NCBI GenBank assembly: GCA_030272585.1
Contig: BSYQ01000011.1
Location: 1,240,001-1,304,000, forward strand
Source of the DNA: Bryopsis sp. KO-2023
Taxonomy: Eukaryota; Chlorophyta; Ulvophyceae; Bryopsidales; Bryopsidaceae
Direction: 5' to 3'
Length of the DNA: 64,000 nucleotides
The position numbers and the translations under genes were made by a program. This document shows positions 1 to 10,090 of this stretch, piece after piece. Position 1 is the first letter of the stretch, and each line of letters opens with the position of its first letter. The notes under the pieces are model-generated. The model was not told the origin of the DNA. It searched no databases and saw only the letters and a list, made by a program, of their open reading frames with translations.

Positions 1-1319
1 CACGATGTGGCCCAAGTAGAGTAGCTCCTCAAACCCGAAGTCCGATTTCCTCGGGCTGATCCTCAGGTTGGCCTCCTTCAGCCGCTGCAGCACCTCTGCC
101 AAGATCTCCTGATGCTTTTCCCAAGTCTCCGCATAGATGATGATATCATCCAAATACACGATCACCCCCTTCCACAGCATAGGTCCCAGTACCTCGTTCA
201 TCATCCTTTGGAATGTCGCTGGGGCGTTACTGAGCCCGAAGGGCATCACCACGAACTCATACAGCCCCTCCTGTGTGATGAAGGCCGTTTTCTCCGCGGA
301 GGCAGTGCTCATCCTGACCTGCCAATACCCTGATCTCAAATCCAAAGCGGTGAAGAACTTGGCCTCCGAGAACTGGTTGATCGCATCCTCTATCCTCGGG
401 AGAGGAAAGCTATCTCGGGTGGTCACCTTGTTGAGCTTGCGGTAATCAACACAGAACCGCACCGACCCATCTGGCTTTGGAACCAAGACGATCGGTGAGG
501 CCCACGGGGACTTTGACTTCCGCACCACTCCATCCAGGAGCATCCTCGCCACCTCCGATTTGACTACCTGGTTCTCCGCAAAACTGAACCGGTAGGGATT
601 CTGCCTGATGGGGGGATGATCTCCGGTGGGGATCTCGTGGTATAATATGTTGGTTTGCCCGACTTGATCCGAGGACCAAGCACAGGCATCGGGGTACTGC
701 TGCAGAAGCTCCAGCAGCTCTTTTCTTTGGTGGGGGGTAAGATGGGGACTAATTTTCAGTTCTTCCAGTTTTTCTCTAAGTGACACCTTTTTCTCTTCCC
801 TTTCCTTTTCTGTGGCAAACGTTTTATTTTCTACATCAGAAGTCCCAAGGGGAACCACCCCTGCCCAAATCTGATTTTCCTGCAGCTGAACTGCTGCCTG
901 TCCCATTTCCCTCAACCCAAACCTTTCTTTTCTTTCTCCTTTTTCTTTTCTTTCCTCTTCTTTTTCTGTTTCTTTGGCTTTCCTTTCCCTTGAATTTTCT
1001 TTTCCCTTTTTTTCTTTTTCTTCTCCCATTCCCTCCCTCATAAGGATTTCTGCCTCCACTGTTCTGCTATGGTTTAAGCATTGCATGGCCCATGAGTCCG
1101 GCCACAGACTCCTGGCCCTTTCTACTTCCTCCGTTTGGCGTTGCATTCTCGCTTCCTGCTCCTTGATCCTCCTGCCTGCTCGACGCCATTGTTCTCGTTT
1201 ACCCGCACGCTTGCCACGCCGCCCTCTTCCCCTTTTCCCTTTATTCCCTTTTGTGGGACCGAACCACCTCCGCCACCCCTTCAGGTGTCGCCGAAGAAGG
1301 ACGTCGGTGGCCGGCCCAC
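1..1319 (-). CDS. pol: Element I Pol, N-terminal part (linker and reverse transcriptase), cut by window edge
   Basis: An open minus-strand frame runs from the end of gag to the window edge. The first 150 to 200 codons are a highly charged Lys/Glu/Arg-rich linker. Then comes a Ty3/Gypsy reverse transcriptase: a segment with CVDYRKLN, then LDLRSGYWQ, MPFGLSNAPATFQ, and the catalytic YLDD box encoded near 139-150, followed by a YLGHIV motif at the edge. RNase H and integrase must lie beyond the window. The frame is -1 relative to gag, and a run of five T sits at the gag stop (1320-1326), where P-site slippage on TTT could give a Gag-Pol fusion. There is no obvious ATG of its own near the junction. 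I saw no stop in this frame. Confidence 0.85.
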
Positions 1320-4300
1320 TTAAAAATCCGAGGAGTCGTAGCTCACCACCCTTGGTGGCTCACTCCTCCCCTCCCCGCCAGCTGCGGCTGCTGTGGAGGT
1401 CCCCCCTCCAGTCTCGCCACCCTCCACTGGCCTCCACCTCTGGGCCTCCCTGCGGAAGTGCCCCAACATCTCCTCCGACTCCTCCCTCTGTGCGCTCGTC
1501 ACAGCGTCGCACCTTCGGAAATACTCCCTTGTGATAGCATCCCTTTTTCTCGGTTCTCCCTCGCATCTCAACCTTTCGTCGTGGATCTTTTTGAACTCCC
1601 TCTTTGTCCCTCCGTGGTGCCTCCCCCTGGTGTCCAGTATTTCCGCCTCCTGGAGATACAGATGTGTGGCCGCCGCCTCACTCATCCCCTTTTCCCGCCG
1701 AATGGTGCAGCACTCCTGCAGCACCGCCTTCTGGCGCTTGGTGATCCACAGAGGAGGGGGTTGAGGAACGTAGAGGTAGGGCTGGATGAACCCATCTGGT
1801 CGGCGTTCCCCTGGTGGCGTTTGGCTCGTCATTGAATCCTGCTGTGGCTGCTTTCCAGTGGGGGCTGCTGGCGGTTCTGGGGCGGCGCTCGTTTCTTCGA
1901 TCGATCGGAGGGTTTGGTAAACTGCGACGACTGCAGCACTCTCAGGCGTCGTTGTGTGAAGGAACTCGATGGGTACGTGACCTACTCGCCGTCCTGCCAC
2001 ACACGGAGTGAGCCGCTTGAAACCAAAGTGGATCTCTGTACCGGTATCCACCAACCACGGGGTCCCAATGATCAGGGATAGATGTTCGTTCTCCACTACA
2101 TGGCACGGTACGATCTGTTTGCATTGTCCAAGGGCGATGGGCAGGGCAGGGATGTACCCCAGAGCTTGCCTAGTCTCGCCATTGCAATCCCTGTACCTCC
2201 CCTTCGGTGCCTCCATCAGGTGGGTCAACCCTGTCCGTGCTAGGAGTTGGGCCGATATCACACAAGCACTCGCCCCCGTATCAATGATGGCCCCTGGTAC
2301 CTTGGTCTCCATGATCTTGGCTGTGGCGGTAGTGACTGCATATGGGCTGGGCTTGCCCACTCCCTCCACAGTAGTGATTGCAGGTACTTTAGCCATGGGC
2401 ACCCTCAGTGCCTTCAACCATGCATCGATCAACTCCGGGTGGTGCTGGCACAGACTCGCCACTGGAACCTCCGTCATCAGACCCTCCACAAACTTTTTGG
2501 CCTCTGCCGCCGTAAACATTCTCTTCTCTTTTGGCTCCCCCGCCGTCTTTTTCCCCATTTTCTTTTTCTTGGTCATGGTATTCCGTGGGGACGGTGGCCG
2601 CATGGGTGGAGGTAACATAGGTGGTAACATAACCGGTCTCGATCCTTGTGGCTCATCTCGTGGCCTCGGCACATCTTCTGGTTCAGGCACAGACTTTGTC
2701 TTCTCCTCCGGCTCCCGTGGGGGTTCTGGTTCCTTCTTTGGTTCCTCCATCACAACTTCCTCCCCAGCATCTGCTCGAGGTTCTGAAGGTATTGGGCTCG
2801 TGTCCATGGGGGTTCCTCCACTGCCTCCCTGGTCCCCGTCCAAGCCTCCGTGGTCAATATCCATTTCAGAGTACCAGATTGGTGCCAGAACCTCCTCGGG
2901 TCCTTCTGTGGTGGTTGCCCCAGGGTCCGTTTGCTCAAAGTCCATCACCAGGTGGTCCCCCATTTCCGCCTGGAAGAAGTTTAAATGTTCAGGACACTGG
3001 CTGGCATAATGGCCAAGGCGCGAGCAGTGCCAACATCTGACTTTGTTCACATCATAACGCCCTCCTCCCCAGCCTCTTCCTCCATTGCCATTGTTCCGGG
3101 TCCCCCGTCCTCTGCCTCCTCCATTTCCCCAGCCATTGCCTCTGTAGGCCCCTTGCCCTCTGCCTCCATTGATTGGCACTTGGTTTGCTCCGGTACCCCC
3201 AGTGTTTCCATAGTTCCCTCCTCCTGGCTCTGGCACATTAGGCTGTCTCACATCCGCCACCATTCCTGATAGAGTGGAGATCATACTTTTGAGTTCGCCA
3301 AACTGCTGCCCAGAGGTTCTCACATGCTGCTCCACTCCTCTGAGTCGCGAGTCCGTGGTGGTTTGGTGTTCGCGCACCTCCTTCCTCAAATTCTCGATTT
3401 GTTCGTTCACCCGCTGATCCATAATATTTACTTCCGCCAGGACTGGCTCCATCACTGCTTGGTCCTGCAGTTCCTCCAGTGTGTTGATCGTTGTCTTTCG
3501 CTTTGGCCCCGGCCGCACTTGTCTCTCTTCGATCTGTCTGGCTCTTGCCACTGCTTCATCCAGGGTATCTCCTGTAAAACCCAGCAGGATGGGGGCAAGA
3601 TCCTCCCGCACTCCGTTCTTAAACAATTGCAGTAGAAGTTCGTCGGCCACGGCGGGACTGCCTGGGGTTCGACTCGCATTGAGTTGTTGCTGCATCTGGG
3701 AGAGTGCAGAAGCGTATTCTCCCACAGTTTCGTCATTCTTTTGTTTCCGTTCCAAGATACGGGCCACCAACGTCGCTGGCGCCACTCCAAACCTTGCCAA
3801 CATGCCCATTTGTAACTCCTGCCATGTCCTTTCTGGGTTCGGCAGCCCTCCCACATGTGTAGGGTGTCTGGCCGTCCAATTGTCCACCCATGATCGCGCT
3901 TTCCCCGTCGTATACAGGACGAGTCTCTCAATTCTCTGATCCTCATGGTCCGGCACCGCTGGTGGTACACTCCACCCTGAGCCTGTGGCGAGAATCTCAT
4001 ATGACCGTATCCAGGTGGCCACATCTTCCTTCTCTGCCCCAGTGAAGGCTGTTAACTGACTGTTGATCAGCCTGTTTGGAGGTCCTCTGGGGTGGGCCAT
4101 AGCACCGACTCCGCCTGGTGGGTGTGGTGGAGGAGGTGGTGGAGGGAGTGGTGGAGGGACTGGTGGTGGACCAGGTGGTACAGGTGGAACGGGTGGAGGA
4201 ACAGGTGGGACTGGTGGTTGGAGATAGGGAAGTCCAACCTCAAAGGCAAATGGGTTCAGCGGGGGCTGGTCCGGTAACGGTTCTTCCTCAGCACTGGAGG

Positions 4301-5310
4301 ATGATCCACTCTCGCCTTCTCCTTCGTCGTCAAAGGCAAAAAATGGGTTCAGCGGGGGCTGATCTGGGGGTAACGATCCTTCCCCAGAACTGGAGGTCGA
4401 CTCTCTTTCGCCTTCTCCTTCGTGGGACTCTTCCTCGTCTGAAGTGGTACTCGATGGCTCAGAAGGGTCCTCTGGAAACCCTGGCTCGATACGATAGGCT
4501 CTTCCTTCCGCCCAACTAGCGGCGCTGTGGTACTCAGTTCCTCCGCCTGATCCCACTCCGTTGGTCTCTCCGCTACTCCCTGGAACGGCCGCACTTCCTC
4601 CTTCCTCGTCTGGCTCAACACTGATTTCCTCTTCAACAACCTCAGCCTCCTCGTGGTCAGTGGTTCCAACAAGATCTCCTTCAGAGGCTCCTTCTTCAAC
4701 AGGTTCGACTCCGACTTCTTCCACAACAACCTCGGCTTCCTCTTGGTCAGTGGTTCCAACAAGATCTCCTTCAGAGGCTCCTTCTTCAACAGGTTCGACT
4801 CCGACTTCTTCCACAACAACCTCGGCTTCCTCTTGGTCAGTGGTTCCAACAAGATCTCCTTCAGAGGCTCCTTCTTCAACAGGTTCGACTCCGACTTCTT
4901 CTACAACAACCTCGGCTTCCTCTTGGTCAGTGGTTCCAACAAGATCTCCGTCAGAGGCTCCTTCTTCAACAGGTTCGACTCCGACTTCTTCTACAACAAC
5001 CTCGGCTTCCTCTTGGTCAGTGGTTCCAACAAGATCTCCTTCAGAGGCTCCTTCTTCAACAGGTTCGACTCCGACTTCTTCCACAACAACCTCGGCTTCC
5101 TCTTGGTCAGTGGCTCCAACAAGATCTCCTTCAGAGGCTCCTTCTTCAACAGGTTCGACTCCGACTTCTTCCACAACAACCTCGGCTTCCTCTTGGTCAG
5201 TGGCTCCAACAAGATCTCCTTCAGAGGCCCCTTCTTCAACAGGTTCGACTCCGACTTCTTCCACAACAACCTCGGCTTCCTCTTGGTCAGTGGCTCCAAC
5301 AAGATCTCCT
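1320..5310 (-). CDS. gag: Element I Gag-protease, C-terminal section after a frame break
   Basis: This ORF holds the back half of a very long Gag fused to protease. In order: about seven 30-residue acidic repeats, a Pro-rich stretch (4085-4210), a retrotransposon Gag domain (about 3500-4050, with WVDNW and a KQKNDETVGEY-like segment), a coiled-coil-like stretch (about 3300-3480), a Gly/Arg/Asn-rich region, a CX2CX4HX4C zinc knuckle near 2995-3045, an acidic and Pro-rich linker, and an aspartic protease with the active-site triad DTG near 2270-2295. The stop is TAA at 1320-1322. The frame joins that of 5287-6927 if a 26-base deletion in the repeat array (between 5310 and 5311) is taken into account. 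RT is not in this frame. Confidence 0.8.
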
Positions 5311-6160
5311 GACTCCGACTTCTTCTACAACAACCTCGGCTTCCTCTTGGTCAGTGGTCCCAACAAGATCTCCTTCAGAGGCTCCTTCTTCAACAGGTTC
5401 GACTCCGACTTCTTCCACAACAACCTCGGCTTCCTCTTGGTCAGTGGTTCCAACAAGATCTCCGTCAGAGGCTCCTTCTTCAACAGGTTCGACTCCGACT
5501 TCTTCCACAACAACCTCGGCTTCCTCTTGGTCAGCGGCTCCAACAAGATCTTTTTCAGAGGCTCCTTCTTCAACAGGTTCGACTCCGACTTCTTCCACAA
5601 CAACCTCGGCTTCCTCTTGGTCAGTGGTTCCAACAAGATCTCCTTCAGAGGCCCCTTCTTCAACAGGTTCGACTCCGACTTCTTCCACAACAACCTCGGC
5701 TTCCTCTTGGTCAATGGCTCCAACAAGATCTCCTTCAGAGGCTCCTTCTTCAACAGGTTCGACTCCGACTTCTTCCACAACAACCTCGGCTTCCTCTTGG
5801 TCAGTGGTTCCAACAAGATCTCCTTCAGAGGCTCCTTCTTCAACAGGTTCGACTCCGACTTCTTCCACAACAACCTCGGCTTCCTCTTGGTCAGCGGCTC
5901 CAACAAGATCTCCTTCAGAGGCTCCTTCTTCAACAGGTTCGACTCCGACTTCTTCCACAACAACCTCGGCTTCCTCTTGGTCAGTGGCTCCAACAAGATC
6001 TCCTTCAGAGGCTCCTTCTTCAACAGGTTCGACTCCGACTTCCTCCACAACAACCTCGGCTTCCTCTTGGTCAGTGGCTCCAACAAGATCTCCTTCAGGG
6101 GCTCCTTCTTCACTAGGTTCGACTCCGACTTCTTCTACAACAACCTCGGCTTCCCAATCA
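4632..6160 (-). repeat. 90-bp tandem repeat array inside gag of element I (about 17 units)
   Basis: A 90-bp unit recurs about 17 times with a few substitutions per unit. On the coding (minus) strand each unit encodes 30 mostly acidic residues of the pattern VEEVGVEPVEEGASEGDLVG plus a DQEEAEV tail. Because 90 is a multiple of three, other frames of both strands also stay open. These are by-products. One unit, at 5310/5311, lacks 26 bases (26 mod 3 = 2), which shifts the gag frame. Units vary at the same few codons (T/A, S/D, E/K), as expected for an array that grows by slippage or unequal exchange. Confidence 0.9.
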
Positions 6161-6927
6161 CGGGGAGAGTCTTCGTGGCTCTCTCTTTCCTCGTCCTCAG
6201 ACTCAACCCTGGGCTGCTCTCTCGCGCTGCCTTGCTCAGTCTCGTCGTGCACTGTCTCCGCGCCGCCACCAAGGCTCTCTTCACTGATCTCGCTGTCCGG
6301 TTTTTCCTCAGGTTCTCCAACTTCTCCAACTTCTCCTGCGCCGCCACTCAGATCTGGGGAATTTCTGCTTGCCGGGCGTGATCCCTCGGCGTCTCCCTCC
6401 GTTCTTTGGTGGTACTCGTCTTCAAGACCCTTGAGGAACTTCGTTTTCCACTGCTGCTCGGCTTTTTGCAGTTCCTCCGATACTCGTTCTTCCACTCGCT
6501 CTGTACCCAGCCGTGCTGCCTCGTGCTCTCCCCAGAACAGCCGTGAGACCTCGTGATCACGCGCTCTGTCTCGGGCTAGCTTGAAAAGACCAGATAAGTC
6601 GTTACTGAACAGCTCACGAGTTTGTGAGTCCCCCTCTTCCTTGGTTAACAGGCCTGTGAGTACACTCTGATATATCCACCAAAAACTCTTCGCGCGGAAA
6701 CGATGGCACCACACAGCAACCCACTCGTCCTCAAATATGGCAGGTATGGGTCCGATAAACTCAGGGTGTATTGTCAGGGGTGGTCTATAAGCTACTTCCT
6801 CTGCAACCTGTTCCCGTTCCTGCCAATGGTATAGGCGCAGGCGAAAGCCAGCCGCCTTTAACTCCTGATCGTCCAGACTGCCTTCCTGCACGTTTTCCCA
6901 GAATGTGTAGCACGCCTGCTGCAGCAC
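5287..6927 (-). CDS. gag: Element I Gag, N-terminal section
   Basis: Open minus-strand frame that begins only 23 bases after the PBS. The first in-frame start is a GTG, since an in-frame TGA lies two codons upstream, and there is no early ATG. The true start may therefore be non-AUG, come from a spliced leader, or be lost. The N-terminal 180 residues are rich in Trp and charged residues (for example WEREQVAEE-like and FWWIYQSVL segments), with no family I recognise. A Glu/Ser-rich stretch follows, then about nine of the 30-residue acidic repeats. The frame ends just after the 26-base deletion at 5310/5311. The intact protein would have been roughly 1,860 residues, very long for a Gag. Confidence 0.7.
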   Translation of the reverse strand: MLQQACYTFWENVQEGSLDDQELKAAGFRLRLYHWQEREQVAEEVAYRPPLTIHPEFIGPIPAIFEDEWVAVWCHRFRAKSFWWIYQSVLTGLLTKEEGDSQTRELFSNDLSGLFKLARDRARDHEVSRLFWGEHEAARLGTERVEERVSEELQKAEQQWKTKFLKGLEDEYHQRTEGDAEGSRPASRNSPDLSGGAGEVGEVGEPEEKPDSEISEESLGGGAETVHDETEQGSAREQPRVESEDEERESHEDSPRDWEAEVVVEEVGVEPSEEGAPEGDLVGATDQEEAEVVVEEVGVEPVEEGASEGDLVGATDQEEAEVVVEEVGVEPVEEGASEGDLVGAADQEEAEVVVEEVGVEPVEEGASEGDLVGTTDQEEAEVVVEEVGVEPVEEGASEGDLVGAIDQEEAEVVVEEVGVEPVEEGASEGDLVGTTDQEEAEVVVEEVGVEPVEEGASEKDLVGAADQEEAEVVVEEVGVEPVEEGASDGDLVGTTDQEEAEVVVEEVGVEPVEEGASEGDLVGTTDQEEAEVVVEEVGVRRSCWSH

Positions 6928-6950
6928 AGCTCAAAAGTGTGCGCACCCTG

Positions 6951-6962
6951 GCTCCGAAACCA
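6951..6962 (-). promoter_or_regulatory. Primer binding site of element I
   Basis: TGGTTTCGGAGC on the minus strand, complementary to a tRNA 3' end GCTCCGAAACCA. It abuts the LTR directly, with no spacer, and the LTR here lacks the last 7 bases (GGTTACA) seen in the solo LTR of the same family at 19645-20181. Confidence 0.85.
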
Positions 6963-7492
6963 ACAAATAGGGTAACCTTGACCGCTGGGGTCACCCCTGC
7001 AGCCGTACTTAACGGTTGTGATGGCGTTTCTGCAGAACGGGAACGGCGGAAGTGGGGACAGCCCCTCTTGAATTTGATCACACGGCCTTTGCAAGGCACC
7101 TTACTCAGGACTCTTCACACAAGCTTTCTTACAACAATCAATAAAGGTCCAAACTCGAATAAACACAAAAGCCTCACCCAGAATGTCCAATAACCTAAGA
7201 TCAGCCATTAAATAGGCTGCCGCCTGACTCACCCTAGTCCCACTGATCACCTAGGATCCCACCTACTGATGGGGACTACCTAACCTATCAAGCCTAGCTG
7301 ATCTTCCTAACCTCCCTCAATCCCTTCCCTTAGTCTCTACCCCTAGGACCGTCCAACCTAGTCATTTCCGCAGCTGGACTGCTACTTCCAGGCTGTGGCT
7401 GGACTGTCCTAACTACCCCTCCTCTACCCGATAGCACTCTGGCCTTGGCCAGTGTGACGAAATCGGTGGAGGCGACGTGGTTTGGGGTTACA
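6963..7492 (-). repeat. 5' LTR of element I (530 bp, lacks terminal GGTTACA)
   Basis: Nearly identical along its whole length to the solo LTR at 19645-20181 (537 bp). It starts TGTAACCCCAAACC on the minus strand. The first 37 bases are shared almost unchanged with the LTRs of element D, while the rest is unrelated to D. Confidence 0.9.
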
Positions 7493-10090
7493 ATCCGCTT
7501 CATCCACCACCCAGGCGGACAAAGCATGAATTTGATCCTGTGAATCAGGAAGGCTTCGGGATAACGCATCCGCCAGTACATTGGCTTTACCAGGCACATA
7601 GACGATTTTTGGATCGATGGAATCAAAATACCCTGACGTATACCATCGGGATTGTGTCCGCGACATTTTAGCTTGGGTCATGAAGTGGGTTATCGGCTGA
7701 TGGTCTGTCATAACCGTAACCTCCCCAGGCGCTCCTTCGAGGTAATGCCGCCATTGGCTGAGCGCATATGCTACAGCCCCCAGCTCCCGCTCATATGCGG
7801 AATATCGTGTCTCAGCTGGTTTTAATCGTCTTGAAAGGTAGGCTATTGGCTGTAGCCCCTTTCCATGGTCCTGACACAGAACTGCTCCATATGCAGTTCC
7901 TGATGCGTCCGTTATTACGGTGTACCTAAGAAGCGGATCGGGTAGGAGAAGTATGGGGGTGCGGGTGATCTTTTGCTTGAGTTTGCTGAAGGCTTCGCGC
8001 TGAATAGGCCCCCATGTCCACACATGATTCTTTTTGATCAGATCATGTAAGGGTCCTGCAATCCGCGCAAACTCTGGTATAAACTTACGATAGTAAGATA
8101 CCATGCCCAGAAAACTTCGCACATCCCCAACTGAGCTCAACTCCTTCCATTCTTGAATAGCCCGCACTTTATCACTCATTGGTTGCAGGCCTTTCCCTGA
8201 CAAATGATATCCCAGATAATCGGTCTCGCTGACCCCCACTTCACACTTGCTCGCTTTCGCGTAGAGCTTGTGTTTGTGTAACCGCTCGAATACCTGTTTC
8301 AAATGATCGACATGTTCTTCCACTGAATTGGAAAACACCAGAATGTCGTCAATGAACACAACCACAAAGTGGTCCAAAAACTCCCCCAACAAATCCTGCA
8401 CCATAGTTTGAAACTGGGCCGGACAGTTGGACATTCCGAAGGGACAAACGAGGAACTCGAAATGCCCGTATCGTGTGCGGAATGCAGTTTTTGGGGTATC
8501 CTTTGGCCGGACTGGAAATTGCCAGTAGCCCGAGCGGAGGTCGATCTTGGTGTAGATCTTTGCTTTAGCGAGCCGGTCCATTAACTCTTCGGGGAGCGGA
8601 AGTGGATAGCGGTTTTTGATGGTGTAGTGGTTGATCCATCTGTAATCAACACACATCCGCAGTCCGCCGTCTTTCTTAGGGACAAAGAGTATGGGGGCTC
8701 CCCAGGGACTCTCTGACGGCCTAATCTTCCGTTGCTCGAGGAGATAATCCACTTGTGTCCGAACTTCATCCAATTCAGCCGGAGAAAGTTTGTACAGGGG
8801 ACGGTGGATTGGGCTCATACTCTCATCCTCAAGGTCGATCTTAAATTCATGACCCTTGCGGACGGGAGGTATGCCAGGTGGGAGATCTTTTGGAAAAATG
8901 TGGCTATATTCCTCCACCACAGAGCGGATATCCGGATGCATCTGATCATGCAGCAACTTCGGTACCTCCGTCTCTTGTGGTGTGTTGGTGCCCGCTGAAG
9001 TTTGAAGGCTATCAACGGTTACCCCTTCATACGGATATTGCATCAAGTGATTGCTATCCGTGGGGTCAGATTCACGCACCACCACCAAGTAAGCCAAACT
9101 ATCTGTGGCTTCAGTTTGCTTCTTGATGTAGCGGAATATCTTCTTGTGGGTGATGAGAGGTGTGGTTTCATTCGCAAGTTGAAGATAATCAGTCGGTCTT
9201 TCCTTTACCGGTACTGTTATCCAACCTTGACCTTGGCGAATGTTGATAGTTCCCTGTGCAAAGTCTATGGACGGGTTATTGGCGATGAGCCACGGTAACC
9301 CTAACACGATGTCATATGTGAGATGAGGAAAAACATCCGCAGAAAACTGGGTTTTGTATCCGCCCAACTGCATATTGATGTTTCCGCATCGTTTGTCCAC
9401 ATTGCAAACAGACCCGTTGGCTAATGAAACGGTCTTATTACACGAGGAGAACTCTAACCCCAAACGATCCACAAGTTTCTGCGCTACATAATTTTCCGTA
9501 GCTCCACAGTCCAAATAAGCGGAGATTGAAACTCCCCCTATCCGCCCCTTAAGCTCATATCCCATGAACTTAAGGTGGTGATTATTTACCAGCGGGTTAA
9601 AACTGTCTTGAAGGTAATCCCCACCTTCAACCCCTGGTTGTTTCTTTCTGTCCGATGCCCCCCTTGCATCGGCGTCAGACGGAACCCTTGGGCTGGTCCG
9701 GTCCAAACTTTTTACACTTCCTTCCGAAGCCTGTTTCTCTCCACAAGGCGGGATAGATTCCAGGTTGCTATCTCCGGAGGAACTTCCAGAGTCTTCATGT
9801 ACTGAACCAACACTTTCCGCCAACTCTCTGCCGGAAGTGCTTAGGATGACCGTACTTGAATCATCCATCCGCTCTTTGTCACCAAGTTTTGTACTCATCA
9901 GCGGATTTTCAGCCCTCTGGGCGGGATTTCTTTTTGACTCTTTCTCGGTCTTTTTATTCCCCTCTCGTTCTCTTGCTCGTGACTCCCGGAGCTTCTGACG
10001 TCTGCGATGTCTATATCTTCGGCGTCTGGCTCTTTTTCTTCTGGCCGCATGGAGTGAAGTCTCCTCTATGCGGCGTGATCTTTTAGCCAT
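7493..10090 (-). CDS. pol: Element II Pol: protease, reverse transcriptase, RNase H (integrase cut off)
   Basis: Starts at ATG 10090 in a good context (AAAAATGG), overlapping the end of gag by 25 bases in the -1 frame. I saw no canonical slippery heptamer, so reinitiation or an atypical shift is possible. Order of parts: Arg/Lys-rich N-terminus, Ser/Glu-rich linker, aspartic protease with DCGATENY (DCG rather than DTG/DSG) and LGLPWL, RT with CVDYRWIN, DLRSGYWQFP and a FIDD catalytic box, RNase H with TDAS, YERELGA, TDHQP and NVLADALSR. The frame is lost at 7493, just after RNase H, where element I is inserted. Codons annotated beyond that point (to 7424) are LTR sequence. Closely related to Pol of elements 1 and 2 (for example the shared YPLPLPEELMDR). 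Confidence 0.9.

Larger units (their letters stand above)
1..7492 (-). mobile_element. Element I: Ty3/Gypsy-type LTR retrotransposon, 5' part
   Basis: Read on the minus strand this is 5' LTR (7492 to 6963), PBS (6962 to 6951), Gag-protease (6927 to 1320) and the start of Pol (1319 to the window edge). Integrase, 3' LTR and the second target-site copy lie outside the window. It is inserted in the pol gene of element II: the reading frame of II is open up to 7493 and is then replaced by the LTR start TGTAACCCC. The gag frame is broken by one deletion in a repeat array, so this copy is probably not autonomous now. A solo LTR of the same family is at 19645-20181. Confidence 0.85.

Noticed and set aside
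4561..6381. Plus-strand 606-codon ORF and several Ser/Thr- or Phe/Asn-rich ORFs in the same area
   Set aside because: By-products of a 90-bp repeat whose length is a multiple of three, so all frames stay open. Flanking gag and protease are on the minus strand.
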